Assembly: GCF_900103915.1 (NCBI RefSeq)
Contig: NZ_FNIG01000003.1
Coordinates: 124,001 to 188,000 of the forward strand
Length of the DNA: 64,000 nucleotides
Origin: Tenuibacillus multivorans
GTDB lineage: Bacteria > Bacillota > Bacilli > Bacillales > Alkalibacillaceae
Reading direction: 5' to 3'
Below the pieces are notes generated by a model that was given only the letters and a program-made list of their open reading frames with translations, ran no database searches and was not told the DNA's origin. Shown here in pieces: positions 1-10,749 of the stretch (the stretch's first letter is position 1; every line of letters starts with the position of its first letter). The translations under genes were made by a program, and so were the position numbers.

Positions 1-645
1 ACCTTAACTACGCAAATATTCGTTTGGAACGAAACACACTTAATGTTTTTATTTCTGATCGTTGGATTTATCGTTATGTTTGTACCGCGGGCGAGAGCTA
101 TTTTACTAGGTGCGATTGTTTTCGGGTTAGGTGTAATTTTTAGTGCTTTAAACGGATTTGAGAGCATGATTCATATGATTCCGACAGAACGGATTGAAGC
201 GATTGCCAATTCGCCACATAACACACCTTTTTCCTTAGCAACATTTGGCATGATTTTAACGATGCTGATTCAGTCCTCTACCGTTGTGACCGGAACATTA
301 ATGAGCTTTTCTCATGAAGGAACGATTCCTTTAATACAAATTTATTATGTTTTGCTTGGTGCGAATATTGGGACATGCTTTACTGTATTCTTAGTTTCAA
401 TTAAACAGCCTTATCACGCTAGAATAACAGCGTATGCTCATATTTGGATTAATGTGTTAGCGGGAATCATAGCCTTTCCACTTGTGGTTGGTGAATCAAT
501 AGTACAAATATCACAGTGGTTATCGATAGATCCGGAACAGCAAATTGTTTGGGTTGCTGTGATCTATAATACATTGATCGGATTATTATTTGTCATCTTT
601 TTAAAACCTTTTATTAAATTTTTGCATTTTGTTCATCGAAAATAA
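1..645 (+). CDS. yqeW: Na/Pi cotransporter family protein, C-terminal part (YqeW-like)
   Basis: The reading frame is open at base 1, so this is the 3' part of a longer gene; the ATG at 43 is internal. The product is very hydrophobic, with about five membrane segments. It contains the QSSTVVTGTLMSF stretch (about residue 90) and a GANIGTCFT stretch typical of the NptA/PNaS sodium-phosphate cotransporter repeat. In Bacillus the homologue yqeW sits beside mtaB and deoC, as here. It should move phosphate, or a related anion, with sodium across the cytoplasmic membrane. The substrate is inferred from the family only. A bidirectional terminator at 742-767 lies downstream. Confidence 0.85.
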   Translation, partial: TLTTQIFVWNETHLMFLFLIVGFIVMFVPRARAILLGAIVFGLGVIFSALNGFESMIHMIPTERIEAIANSPHNTPFSLATFGMILTMLIQSSTVVTGTLMSFSHEGTIPLIQIYYVLLGANIGTCFTVFLVSIKQPYHARITAYAHIWINVLAGIIAFPLVVGESIVQISQWLSIDPEQQIVWVAVIYNTLIGLLFVIFLKPFIKFLHFVHRK

Positions 646-741
646 AAACTAGTCGATTGACGACCCCTAAAGCGAAGTCAGGGAAGTAGTTTTAACTTAT
701 ATCCTTTAATGAAATTAAACATTCATAAAAGTGAACTAAAA

Positions 742-767
742 AGATCGACAACCTAGGCTGTCGATCT
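742..767. terminator. Bidirectional terminator between yqeW and deoC
   Basis: A perfect 9-bp stem (742-750 with 759-767) encloses an 8-base loop. T-rich sequence follows on the plus strand and A-rich sequence precedes it, so it can stop both the plus-strand yqeW transcript and the minus-strand deoC transcript. Confidence 0.85.
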
Positions 768-772
768 TTTCT

Positions 773-1447
773 TTAATAATCACTATTTGATTCTTGCCCT
801 TTAATGATATCAACACCAGCTGAAGCACCAATACGTGTAGCACCTGCATCAATCATCGCATTAGTATCTTCAAGGCTGCGTACACCACCAGAAGCTTTGA
901 CACCCATTTCAGGACCAACCGTAAGCCTCATTAATCGGATGTCATCAACATTTGCTCCGCCACCTGAAAATCCAGTTGACGTTTTAACGAAGTCTGCTTC
1001 AGCTTTTTTAGCTAATTCACATGCTTTAACTTTTTCATCTTTTGTTAATAAAGAAGTCTCAAAAATCACTTTTACTATAGCTTTATCTTTTGCAGCTTCC
1101 ACTACTTCATTAATATCACGTTCTACTTCTTCATAACGGCCATCCTTTAACGAACCGATATTAATAACCATGTCCACTTCAGTTGCACCGTTTTCTATAG
1201 CTTGTTTTGTTTCAAAAACTTTGGTTTCTGTAGTAGTTGCACCTAACGGAAATCCTATTACTGTACAAACCTTGACCTCACTATCTTTTAAAAGTGAATG
1301 ACAATGGGTAACCCAAGTCGGATTAACACATACAGATGCAAAACCGTATTCTTTCGCTTCCTCGCAAATTTGATTAATTTGTTCAGATTGCGTCTCAGGT
1401 TTTAGTAACGTGTGATCGATCATTTTAGCTAAACTGGAATTTGTCAT
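773..1447 (-). CDS. deoC: Deoxyribose-phosphate aldolase
   Basis: A 224-residue class I aldolase that cleaves 2-deoxyribose 5-phosphate to acetaldehyde and glyceraldehyde 3-phosphate in deoxynucleoside breakdown. The DHTLLKPE signature is at 11-18, the Schiff-base lysine is K155 in VKTSTGF, and the other catalytic residues are D92 and K184 (VKASGG). I chose the ATG at 1447, eight bases after AAGGAG; a GTG three codons upstream overlaps that site and is unlikely. It lies just downstream of mtaB (12-base gap) and is the last gene of this minus-strand block, ended by the hairpin at 742-767. Confidence 0.97.
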   Translation of the reverse strand: MTNSSLAKMIDHTLLKPETQSEQINQICEEAKEYGFASVCVNPTWVTHCHSLLKDSEVKVCTVIGFPLGATTTETKVFETKQAIENGATEVDMVINIGSLKDGRYEEVERDINEVVEAAKDKAIVKVIFETSLLTKDEKVKACELAKKAEADFVKTSTGFSGGGANVDDIRLMRLTVGPEMGVKASGGVRSLEDTNAMIDAGATRIGASAGVDIIKGQESNSDY

Positions 1448-1459
1448 ATTACACACTCC

Positions 1460-2812
1460 TTATTGACTAACTGCTTCCTTCGTAACGTTATCGTCCATGA
1501 CACGAACAAACTCTGCTTCATTGTAAGGATAACCAGCTTTTGTAATTTTTACTCTAACAACCTTACCGACCATGTCTTGAGAGCAAGGGAAAATAACTTT
1601 TAAATAGTTATCAGAATAGCCTTCATACAAACCGCTAGAAGGGTCTTTCTTATACGGCTCTTCAGGAATAACTTCAAGTACTTCGCCTTCGTAATGTGAG
1701 GCATACTCTTTCGCCTGCTGATTGGACAATGCAATAAGCCGACGTACGCGATTATGCTTCGTTTCGTCATCAATTTGGTCTTTCATGCGTGCTGCTGGAG
1801 TTCCTGTACGCTGAGAATATGGGAACACGTGTAATTCAGAAAAACCAATTTCCTGAATGGAACGATAGGTTTCCATAAACTCTTCCTCTGTTTCCCCAGG
1901 AAAACCTACGATGACATCTGATGTAATAGCTAGACCTGGTAAAGCCTCTTTAACTTTTTTAACTCTTGTTAAGTAAAAATCCATCGTGTATTTTCGGCGC
2001 ATCCGTTTAAGGACCGTATCAGAGCCCGATTGTAACGGAATGTGTAAATGGCGCACGACTTTTTCAGATTGATCCAGTACTTCAATAACCTCATCCGATA
2101 TTTGACTTGCTTCTATTGATGAAATTCGAATTCGTTTTAAGCCAACAACTTTAGCTTCTAAATCTCGTAATAATTGAGCTAAGTTATAGTCTTTTAAGTC
2201 CTCACCATATCCACCTGTATGAATGCCTGTTAAAACAATTTCCTTATAGCCTGCATCTACTAATTGTTGGGCTTGATTAACCACGTCTTCAGGTGGACGC
2301 GAACGCATTAAACCACGAGCCCATGGAATAATGCAGAAAGTACAGAAATTGTTACAGCCTTCTTGGATTTTTAGTGAAGCACGTGTACGATCTGTGAAGT
2401 GTGGAACATCCATCTCTTCAAAAACACGTGTCTTCATAATGTTTTTAACACCGTTAATCGGTTCACGGTCTTTTTTATACTGCTCTATGTATTCAAGCAT
2501 TTTGCGCCGCTCTTGTGTCCCAACGACTATATCGACACCTGGAATCTCCATGATTTCATCTGGTGATGTTTGAGCATAACAGCCCGTAACACAGATAACC
2601 GCATCAGGGTTTTTACGAATAGCACGACGAATCACCTGGCGACTTTTTCGGTCTCCAGTATTCGTAACCGTACAAGTATTAATGACATAAACGTCAGAGT
2701 GTTGATTAAAATCAACACGTTCATAGTCATTTTCTTTAAAAAACTGCCATACAGCTTCCGTTTCGTAATGATTGACTTTACAGCCTAAAGTGTGAAAAGC
2801 AACAGTCGTCAC
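1460..2812 (-). CDS. mtaB: tRNA N6-threonylcarbamoyladenosine methylthiotransferase MtaB
   Basis: A radical-SAM methylthiotransferase that converts t6A37 to ms2t6A37 in tRNAs. The N-terminal UPF0004 domain has cysteines at about 11, 47 and 78 for one Fe-S cluster. The radical-SAM CxxxCxxC motif is at 153-160, and a TRAM domain forms the C-terminus. The preferred start is GTG at 2812, seven bases after GGAGGT. It overlaps the rsmE stop by four bases (GTGA), a typical coupled arrangement. An ATG five codons upstream lies inside the ribosome-binding region. At 450 residues it is the usual family length. Confidence 0.96.
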   Translation of the reverse strand: MTTVAFHTLGCKVNHYETEAVWQFFKENDYERVDFNQHSDVYVINTCTVTNTGDRKSRQVIRRAIRKNPDAVICVTGCYAQTSPDEIMEIPGVDIVVGTQERRKMLEYIEQYKKDREPINGVKNIMKTRVFEEMDVPHFTDRTRASLKIQEGCNNFCTFCIIPWARGLMRSRPPEDVVNQAQQLVDAGYKEIVLTGIHTGGYGEDLKDYNLAQLLRDLEAKVVGLKRIRISSIEASQISDEVIEVLDQSEKVVRHLHIPLQSGSDTVLKRMRRKYTMDFYLTRVKKVKEALPGLAITSDVIVGFPGETEEEFMETYRSIQEIGFSELHVFPYSQRTGTPAARMKDQIDDETKHNRVRRLIALSNQQAKEYASHYEGEVLEVIPEEPYKKDPSSGLYEGYSDNYLKVIFPCSQDMVGKVVRVKITKAGYPYNEAEFVRVMDDNVTKEAVSQ

Positions 2813-3570
2813 ACCTCGCACCTCCATTCTTCAAAATAAAAAGATAAAGCTGATAATACATAAATGGGTGCCGTTTCCGTCCGAAGTATTCGATTCCCTA
2901 AACGAATAGATAAACCGCCTTGCTCGTTTAAATTTAATATCTCTTCTTCCGAAAAACCACCTTCAGGACCAATCAAAATTAGTACACGATCACCGTTAGA
3001 AATTTGTTTAATGGCATGTTTAAATGATGATTGATGTTGCGTTTCTTTAGCTAGATATTCGCTTGCTACTAAACAGTGATCGTAAGGACCATTTTGTAAT
3101 AATGTATGAATGGTCTGTTTAGGATGTATTGTCGGTACTAATGACCGATGTGATTGTTCACTAGCTTCCTTCGCAATTTTTTGTATGCGATTAAGTTTCT
3201 TCTTTTCTTTCTTATCATCCCATTTGACAATGGTGCGATCCATCTGAATTGGAACAAAATGCTTCATTCCTAATTCAGTGCACTTTTGAACAATTAATTC
3301 AATTTTATCACCTTTTGGTAGGCCTTGGGCAATTGTAATTTCTATTGGTAGCTCATTATTTTCCGCTAGTTCTTCCATAATAGAACAACAAACTTCCTTC
3401 TGTGCAATAGAATCAACTTGACAGAGGTAAGCCTGACCGTTAGGGTGACAGCAAATTAATTCATCCTCTTCTTTCATACGCATGACGTTGACAACATGAT
3501 GATAGTCATCATCAGTTATCTTGACTGTTTTTTGCTCCCAATTCTCCTTTGGAACAAAATATCTTTGCAT
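2809..3570 (-). CDS. rsmE: 16S rRNA m3U1498 methyltransferase
   Basis: A 253-residue SPOUT-class methyltransferase that methylates U1498 of 16S rRNA. An N-terminal PUA-like domain (about 1-70) precedes the knotted SPOUT domain; the SAM-binding LILIGPEGGFSEEE stretch is near 200-213. An AAGAGGT site lies seven bases before the ATG. It follows prmA by 16 bases and overlaps mtaB by four, matching the Bacillus dnaJ-prmA-rsmE-mtaB order, so it is probably read from the dnaJ end. Confidence 0.96.
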   Translation of the reverse strand: MQRYFVPKENWEQKTVKITDDDYHHVVNVMRMKEEDELICCHPNGQAYLCQVDSIAQKEVCCSIMEELAENNELPIEITIAQGLPKGDKIELIVQKCTELGMKHFVPIQMDRTIVKWDDKKEKKKLNRIQKIAKEASEQSHRSLVPTIHPKQTIHTLLQNGPYDHCLVASEYLAKETQHQSSFKHAIKQISNGDRVLILIGPEGGFSEEEILNLNEQGGLSIRLGNRILRTETAPIYVLSALSFYFEEWRCEV

Positions 3571-3586
3571 GATCTATACCTCTTTT

Positions 3587-4528
3587 TTACTCTGGTTTCT
3601 TTGCCACCATCGAAATCCAATCTTCCATTTGGTTCACTTCGATTATGTCAAAACCATTCAGTTCGAGTTGTTCTTTCACTTCATTCTTTTTACCTTGAAT
3701 GATACCAGATGTAATAAAGTACCCACCTGGATTAAGTTTGTGATAAGCATCATCGACAAATTGTAGAATGATTTCAGCTAAAATATTAGAAACAATTAAA
3801 TCTGCGCCTGGTTCCACGCCGTTTAATAGGTTATTTTGTTTTGCTTCCATACGGTCTTGAACGTGATTTAATTTTACATTGATCGTCGTGCTTTTGACGG
3901 CAATTTCATCTAAATCAAATGCTTTAATATGGCTAGCACCTAGTAAGGCTGCTGCAATGGTTAGGACACCGGATCCGGAGCCAACGTCATAAACAACATC
4001 ACCTTCATTAACGTATTGTTCCAATGCTTGGATACTTAATACAGTGGTTGGGTGCGTGCCTGTTCCAAATGCCATCCCTGGGTCTAACTCGATAATAATT
4101 TCATCACTACTAACAGGTTCGTATTCTTCCCAGGTTGGAATGATTGTGATTTTTTCAGAAATTTTCACAGGCTTATAATATTTTTTCCAAGCCGTTGACC
4201 ACTCTTCTTCATTGACTTCAGATATGGTGATGTTATTTTCTCCAATGTCGATATCAAATTTAACTAAGTTATTAATCGATTCTTTAATGGCATCTACTGT
4301 TTCTCCTAAAAAGCTATTCATCGGTAAGTAAGCTTTAATATAAACACCTTCATCAGGATAATTAGTTGGATCGAGTTCATAGACGGAGCCAAATAAGGTA
4401 ACGTCATCTTTATCTAGATCCATCGGGTCAACGATGACAACACCGCTAGCACCTGATTCATGTAAAATATTGGATACCGGTTCAATTGCTTCATTCGTTG
4501 TATGAACCTTTAATTCAGACCACTTCAT
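3587..4528 (-). CDS. prmA: Ribosomal protein L11 methyltransferase
   Basis: A class I SAM methyltransferase that trimethylates ribosomal protein L11. An N-terminal substrate-recognition domain is followed by GMAFGTGTHPTT and the SAM loop VGSGSGVLTIAA (near 180), then the NILA motif in SNILAEII. I start at the MKWSEL methionine (4528), which matches Bacillus PrmA; an ATG two codons upstream cannot be excluded because the Shine-Dalgarno sequence is weak. It sits between dnaJ and rsmE. Confidence 0.96.
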   Translation of the reverse strand: MKWSELKVHTTNEAIEPVSNILHESGASGVVIVDPMDLDKDDVTLFGSVYELDPTNYPDEGVYIKAYLPMNSFLGETVDAIKESINNLVKFDIDIGENNITISEVNEEEWSTAWKKYYKPVKISEKITIIPTWEEYEPVSSDEIIIELDPGMAFGTGTHPTTVLSIQALEQYVNEGDVVYDVGSGSGVLTIAAALLGASHIKAFDLDEIAVKSTTINVKLNHVQDRMEAKQNNLLNGVEPGADLIVSNILAEIILQFVDDAYHKLNPGGYFITSGIIQGKKNEVKEQLELNGFDIIEVNQMEDWISMVAKKPE

Positions 4529-4550
4529 ACACATTCACTCACTTTACGGT

Positions 4551-5681
4551 TTATTCCCCTTTAAAAGCACGCTTCATTCGCTGAAATAAGTTATCTTGTT
4601 GTTCATCCAGTTCATCATCACTGCTTAATTCATGAAATTCACGAAGTAGTTCTTTTTGTTGATCATTTAAATTTTTAGGTACCATAACTTTAACTAAAAT
4701 GTGCTGATCCCCGTAGCCGTAACCATGAACATTAGGTGACCCCTTTCCTTTTAGTCGGAAATGTGTTCCCGTTTGCGTTCCAGCTGGGATTTTGAGTTTC
4801 ACTTTTCCATGAACGGTTGGTACCTCAACTTCATCACCTAAAGCTGCCTGTGTAAATGTAATTGGTAATTCGCATAAAATATCGTCACCATCACGCTCAA
4901 AAAATTCATGGCGTTTGACTCGAATGACGACGAATAAGTCACCTGGAGGTCCACCATTTACACCTGGACCACCTTGGCCAGTTACACGGATTTGTTGTCC
5001 TTCATCAACACCAGCAGGGATTTTAATATCAATTTTTTGACGTTTCTTAACCTTACCAGTTCCACCGCAAGTCGAACATTTTTCTTCTACTTGTTGCCCT
5101 GTACCTTGACAATAGTTACAGACACGACGATTTACAACACGGCCAAATGGTGTATTCTGCTCCTGGTTAAGCTGGCCAGTACCATGACAATGACTACATG
5201 TATTTACAGATGTCCCAGGTTTCGCACCAGAGCCATTACACGTGTCACATTTTTCTTCTTTTGGAATTTGAATAGTCGTTTCTTTTCCGAAAATAGCCTC
5301 TTCAAAATCAAGTTCCATTGTATATTGAAGATCCTGTCCTTGTCGTGGTGCATTTGGGTCTCTTCGACGTCTACCGCCACCACCAAAGAACATGTCGAAA
5401 ATATCACCGAAGTCGCCAAAGTCATCAAATCCTCCGAACCCTTGGGCTCCTGCACCTTGTTGGGCTCCAGCGTGACCAAATTGATCATATTGCTCGCGTT
5501 TTTGTTGATTGCTCAACACTTCGTAAGCTTCTTTAACTTCTTTAAACTTCTCGGAAGCATTTTCTTCTTCGCTTACGTCTGGGTGATATTGACGAGCGAG
5601 TTTACGATAGGCTTTTTTTATCTCGTCTTTAGATGCATCCTTGGAAACACCTAATATTTCATAATAGTCTCGTTTACTCAA
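4551..5681 (-). CDS. dnaJ: Chaperone DnaJ (Hsp40)
   Basis: A 376-residue class A J-protein, co-chaperone of DnaK. The J domain occupies 1-70 with HPD at 33-35. A Gly/Phe-rich linker spans 75-105. Four CxxCxGxG zinc repeats lie at 145-152, 162-169, 188-195 and 202-209, followed by the substrate-binding domain. The start codon is TTG, preceded by a GGGAGAGTGATC site. A strong terminator separates it from dnaK, and a candidate promoter lies in the gap, so dnaJ may be expressed partly independently of the CIRCE promoter. prmA-rsmE-mtaB follow. Confidence 0.98.
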   Translation of the reverse strand: MSKRDYYEILGVSKDASKDEIKKAYRKLARQYHPDVSEEENASEKFKEVKEAYEVLSNQQKREQYDQFGHAGAQQGAGAQGFGGFDDFGDFGDIFDMFFGGGGRRRRDPNAPRQGQDLQYTMELDFEEAIFGKETTIQIPKEEKCDTCNGSGAKPGTSVNTCSHCHGTGQLNQEQNTPFGRVVNRRVCNYCQGTGQQVEEKCSTCGGTGKVKKRQKIDIKIPAGVDEGQQIRVTGQGGPGVNGGPPGDLFVVIRVKRHEFFERDGDDILCELPITFTQAALGDEVEVPTVHGKVKLKIPAGTQTGTHFRLKGKGSPNVHGYGYGDQHILVKVMVPKNLNDQQKELLREFHELSSDDELDEQQDNLFQRMKRAFKGE

Positions 5682-5719
5682 TTGAAGATCACTCTCCCGT
5701 ACCTTCTAGCATAAGTTTT

Positions 5720-5749
5720 ATATTAACATTACTACATTGGTCCCTGCAA
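5720..5749 (-). promoter_or_regulatory. Candidate SigA promoter upstream of dnaJ
   Basis: On the minus strand TTGCAG (5744-5749) and TAATAT (5720-5725) are separated by 18 bases and lie downstream of the dnaK terminator. This would let dnaJ-prmA-rsmE-mtaB be expressed when the upstream hairpin stops transcription. Prediction from sequence only. Confidence 0.4.
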
Positions 5750-5788
5750 TCCTAAGTCGGATGTAGGGAGCTTTTTCAGTTTGCTGAA

Positions 5789-5827
5789 AAAAAGTCAAAG
5801 TCAAGGATGTCCTGACTTTGACTTTTT
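5789..5827 (-). terminator. Strong terminator between dnaK and dnaJ
   Basis: A 15-bp perfect stem (5789-5803 with 5813-5827) has a 9-base loop and is followed on the minus strand by a run of seven T. A smaller hairpin at 5771-5789 lies immediately after it. It sits nine bases past the dnaK stop and should reduce read-through from dnaK into dnaJ. Confidence 0.85.
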
Positions 5828-5835
5828 GTTAAGCC

Positions 5836-7674
<1,839 letters not shown>

Positions 7675-7704
7675 TTAATCTTCAATGTTTAAGTATAAGT
7701 TCAT

Positions 7705-8274
7705 TTATTCATTCACTTGAACCATTGCTGGTCTAATCACGCGATCTTTTAGTTTATAACCCTTTTGCAGGACGTTTACAATTTGATTTGAGTCATAACC
7801 TTCTTCTTGTACTTGCATAACTGCTTGGTGTACATTTGGATCAAACTGTTCATTCTCAGCTTGAATTTCTTCAACACCAGCCTTTTCTAATGCTTGATGG
7901 AGCTGATCATATACCATTTTCACACCATCAACGAATCCTTGAGCTCCCTCACCATGTACTTCAGTTTGTAAGGCACGCTCAAAGTTATCTAAAGCAGGTA
8001 AAATTTCAGTGACTAACTCTTGTGATTTATATTTTAAGTCACTTTCCTTTTCCATCTGCGTACGTCTACGGAAATTATCAAAATCTGCTTGTGTACGCAA
8101 CAATTTATCCTGCAATTCTTGTTTTTCACTTTCTAATTTTTCAAGTTGTTCGTTAAGCTCGCTGTTTTGATTGTAGTCTTCTTCGTTAGTTTCCTTACCT
8201 TCTTGTTCCTTAATTGAATCATTATCTACCTGTTCTTGTTGGTCATTTTCCTGATTCATAGTTTTTTCATCCAT
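7705..8274 (-). CDS. grpE: Nucleotide exchange factor GrpE
   Basis: A 189-residue exchange factor for DnaK. The first 35 residues are strongly acidic and Gln/Asn-rich, followed by a long coiled coil and the C-terminal beta domain ending VIRPAMVQV. The ATG at 8274 is preceded by GGGAGGTGA four bases upstream; the ATG 12 codons earlier has no ribosome-binding site. It is the second gene of the hrcA-grpE-dnaK unit. A hairpin at 8361-8389 lies in the gap before it. Confidence 0.97.
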   Translation of the reverse strand: MDEKTMNQENDQQEQVDNDSIKEQEGKETNEEDYNQNSELNEQLEKLESEKQELQDKLLRTQADFDNFRRRTQMEKESDLKYKSQELVTEILPALDNFERALQTEVHGEGAQGFVDGVKMVYDQLHQALEKAGVEEIQAENEQFDPNVHQAVMQVQEEGYDSNQIVNVLQKGYKLKDRVIRPAMVQVNE

Positions 8275-8360
8275 TTCGTCACCTCCCAAAATTCTACCGA
8301 CAATTTCCAATAGTTAAATATATCATGAATGAAACAAAATACAAGTATTTAACCGTAAGA

Positions 8361-8389
8361 AAACTTGGCTAAATGGGTTGGCCAAGTTT
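8361..8389 (-). other. Intercistronic hairpin between hrcA and grpE
   Basis: A perfect 9-bp inverted repeat (8361-8369 with 8381-8389, 11-base loop) lies in the 151-base hrcA-grpE gap. There is no strong T run on the minus strand. It may be an mRNA processing or stability element, or a weak attenuator; processing between hrcA and grpE is known in Bacillus subtilis, but here it is only inferred. Confidence 0.5.
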
Positions 8390-8425
8390 AAACCTCATTC
8401 AATAACAATATAAGCATTTCCGCTT

Positions 8426-9457
8426 TTATTGTTCATTAAACCATTTTTGTAATGACTGGGACATTTGGGTACTCCATAAGTCTAAAATGGACACCGCTTT
8501 AGCATAATCCATACGTGTTGGACCTAACAAAGCGACAGTTCCGTATTGGTTGTCACCCAACGAATAAGTGGCTGTCATTAATGTGCACTTGTTCATCGCT
8601 TCGATTTTATTCTCATGTCCAATGAATATATGCAAGCCCTCGTCTGTTGCTTTCAGGAGTGGTGCTATGTCTTCTTCGTTTTCCATGATATTAAAGAGCG
8701 CCCTAACCCTCTCAACATTTGTAAATTCAGGTTGTGCCAAAATATTGGATTTACCTCCGACATATAAATTTGTCGGTTGTTCCGTAAAAAATGCCTGATT
8801 TAACAACTCATAAGACTTTTGATAGTCATTCGTGTATTTTTCCAATAAATACTTCACTTCTGTTTCAATTAATTGGCTAAGATACACAATCGGTACACCA
8901 GCCAGTTTTTCATTCAAAATGTTAACCGTTTTTTCTAAATCTGACTGATCAAGATCACCTGGAATAGCAAATGAACGATGCTCAACATGACCTTTATCCG
9001 TCACTAAAATGGCAATAGCAGACTGGTTGTTTAAAGGAACAATTTGTATTTGCTTGAGCTTTGTCTCATATACTTGGGGCCCTAACACTATGGTCGTATA
9101 TCTCGTCAATTCTGATAAAATATGGGCAGAGTTCTGCATCACACGTTCAAGCTCCATCATACGATTGCTGAAGGAATATCTAATTTGGTTCACTTCATTT
9201 TTCGATAATTGTAAAGGTGACATAATATGATCGACATAATAGCGATAACCTTTTTCTGACGGTATTCTACCAGAAGAAGAATGGGTTTTTTCTAGATATC
9301 CAAGATCCTCTAGATCAGCCATTTCATTTCTAATGGTTGCAGGGCTATATGATACTTGATCCTTTTTGGCAATATGGCGTGAACCGACTGGTTGGGCTGT
9401 CTCAATGAAATCATCGATTATCACCTTTAGCACAAGTAATTGACGATTCGTTAACAT
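8426..9457 (-). CDS. hrcA: Heat-inducible transcription repressor HrcA
   Basis: A 343-residue repressor of class I heat-shock genes, the same length as Bacillus HrcA. The N-terminal winged helix (NRQLLVLKVIIDDF, SRHIAKK, SPATIRNEMADLE) binds CIRCE; the rest is the GAF-like dimerisation domain. The ATG at 9457 follows an AGGGGTGA site; an upstream in-frame GTG falls inside the CIRCE element itself and is rejected. It is the first gene of its operon and is autoregulated by the CIRCE at 9472-9498. Confidence 0.97.
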   Translation of the reverse strand: MLTNRQLLVLKVIIDDFIETAQPVGSRHIAKKDQVSYSPATIRNEMADLEDLGYLEKTHSSSGRIPSEKGYRYYVDHIMSPLQLSKNEVNQIRYSFSNRMMELERVMQNSAHILSELTRYTTIVLGPQVYETKLKQIQIVPLNNQSAIAILVTDKGHVEHRSFAIPGDLDQSDLEKTVNILNEKLAGVPIVYLSQLIETEVKYLLEKYTNDYQKSYELLNQAFFTEQPTNLYVGGKSNILAQPEFTNVERVRALFNIMENEEDIAPLLKATDEGLHIFIGHENKIEAMNKCTLMTATYSLGDNQYGTVALLGPTRMDYAKAVSILDLWSTQMSQSLQKWFNEQ

Positions 9458-9471
9458 GTCTATCACCCCTG

Positions 9472-9498
9472 TTAGCACTCAATACATCCGAGTGCTAA
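9472..9498 (-). promoter_or_regulatory. CIRCE operator for HrcA
   Basis: Perfect TTAGCACTC-N9-GAGTGCTAA inverted repeat (9472-9480 and 9490-9498), the canonical HrcA binding site. It lies between the promoter and the hrcA start, in the expected +1 region. Confidence 0.97.
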
Positions 9499-9508
9499 TT
9501 CTACTAAT

Positions 9509-9537
9509 AAATTATCAAAATCATATGACGCTGTCAA
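9509..9537 (-). promoter_or_regulatory. SigA promoter of the hrcA-grpE-dnaK operon
   Basis: Minus-strand TTGACA (9532-9537) and TAATTT (9509-9514) are separated by 17 bases, just upstream of CIRCE. The -35 box overlaps the last codons of hemW. Confidence 0.85.
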
Positions 9538-10697
9538 TTACGAAATGCTCGTTTATAGGATGGCTCGTCAAGTAAAAATGATGCAAACACTTCGTTACCA
9601 AACATAAGGCCATCTCTTGTTAAACTAATACGACTGTGTTCATCCTTAATCCAGCCTTTTTGTTTCAATCTTGTTATCTCAGATTTGTACAGTTCATAAA
9701 ATGAAACACCAAATTTTCTTTGAAAGTTTAAATCGGATACACCCTCTGCTTTTCTTAACCCTAAAAACATTTCCTCTTCTATATTTTCTTTAAGCGTAAT
9801 CGGCTCACGGTGTAACACCGGTTTCTCTCCTTTTTCTAAGGATTGATTGTAATGATTGACCGGTCTTAAATTAATATAACGTTCTTCATTTAAGTAACCA
9901 TGAGCTCCGGCACCAAAGGCATAATATTCTTCATTGTTCCAGTAAGCTAAATTATGCTGACTCTCAAACCCTTTATCTGCATAATTACTAATCTCGTAAT
10001 GTCGTTTACCAGCTTGCTCCATCATATCCATTAACATTTCTAACATTTCCGCTTCATCTTCTTCAGGTGGTTTATTTAACTTCCCTTGTTGATGTCGTAA
10101 ATGAAACACAGTCCTTGGTTCTATTTGTAACGCGTAAGCTGAATAATGCGGTAAGTTATAATCTAATGCCAGCTTAAGTGTTTTTTTGAAGTGTTCAATT
10201 GATTGATCTGGTAAAGCATAAATAAAATCCATACTAATATTTGTTAAATCGTATCGTTGTAGCAAGTTCACCGTTTGATTTACATCTTCAACCGCATGAT
10301 TACGATTTAACATGTTTAGAAAATCATTATCCAATACCTGTACACCTAATGAAACTCGGTTAATTCCATAATTAGTCATCACATTGACATGCTCTTCGAG
10401 AAATTCTCCAGGATTGGCTTCTATCGTAAATTCATTTACCTCTTTAATATCAATAAATTCATTAATTGTTTTTAGTAGTTTCTCTAATTGTTTTTCATTA
10501 AGACTTGTCGGGGTTCCCCCACCAATATATACAGTACGAGCTTTGAGTTTTTTTGAACCAAGATAAAGACTCATTTCGGTGTGTAAATGGTCTAAATAAG
10601 CATCCGCCAATTCTCGGTTGTAATACATCTTGGCAAAATCGCAGTAATGACAAATTTCATGACAAAAGGGGATATGAATATAAACTGATTGTGCCAT
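9534..10697 (-). CDS. hemW: Heme chaperone HemW (radical SAM)
   Basis: A 387-residue radical-SAM protein of the HemN/HemW family. CxxxCxxC is at C12, C16 and C19 in PFCHEICHYCDF, followed by GGGTPTSL. The family member in this position (upstream of hrcA, after lepA) is the heme-trafficking HemW rather than true coproporphyrinogen dehydrogenase; that distinction rests on context and family knowledge. I use the ATG at 10697, seven bases after GGAGG, not the TTG one codon earlier. Its 3' end carries the hrcA promoter. Confidence 0.94.
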   Translation of the reverse strand: MAQSVYIHIPFCHEICHYCDFAKMYYNRELADAYLDHLHTEMSLYLGSKKLKARTVYIGGGTPTSLNEKQLEKLLKTINEFIDIKEVNEFTIEANPGEFLEEHVNVMTNYGINRVSLGVQVLDNDFLNMLNRNHAVEDVNQTVNLLQRYDLTNISMDFIYALPDQSIEHFKKTLKLALDYNLPHYSAYALQIEPRTVFHLRHQQGKLNKPPEEDEAEMLEMLMDMMEQAGKRHYEISNYADKGFESQHNLAYWNNEEYYAFGAGAHGYLNEERYINLRPVNHYNQSLEKGEKPVLHREPITLKENIEEEMFLGLRKAEGVSDLNFQRKFGVSFYELYKSEITRLKQKGWIKDEHSRISLTRDGLMFGNEVFASFLLDEPSYKRAFRN

Positions 10698-10723
10698 CAA
10701 GACACCTCCTCATCACAACATAA

Positions 10724-10749
10724 AAGGGCTGACCTTTTTGGCCGCCCTT
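10724..10749 (-). terminator. Weak hairpin between lepA and hemW
   Basis: AAGGGC and GCCCTT arms (10724-10729, 10744-10749) with a short inner CC/GG pairing enclose a T5 loop; TTTT follows on the minus strand. It overlaps the lepA stop and may only attenuate read-through into hemW. Confidence 0.4.

Noticed and set aside
645-693. AAAACTA/TAGTTTT arms and inner CCCT/AGGG after yqeW as a second terminator
   Set aside because: The arms are far apart with unpaired middle sequence; the hairpin at 742-767 is a much better terminator.
804-1136. 110-codon plus-strand open frame
   Set aside because: Antisense to deoC; no independent support.
4974-5654. 226-codon open frame on the plus strand opposite dnaJ
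   Set aside because: It lies wholly antisense to an intact, well-conserved dnaJ, has no family features and reflects codon bias of the real gene.
9490-9498. GTG inside CIRCE as the hrcA start
   Set aside because: It would place the operator in coding sequence and lacks a Shine-Dalgarno; the ATG at 9457 gives the standard 343 residues.
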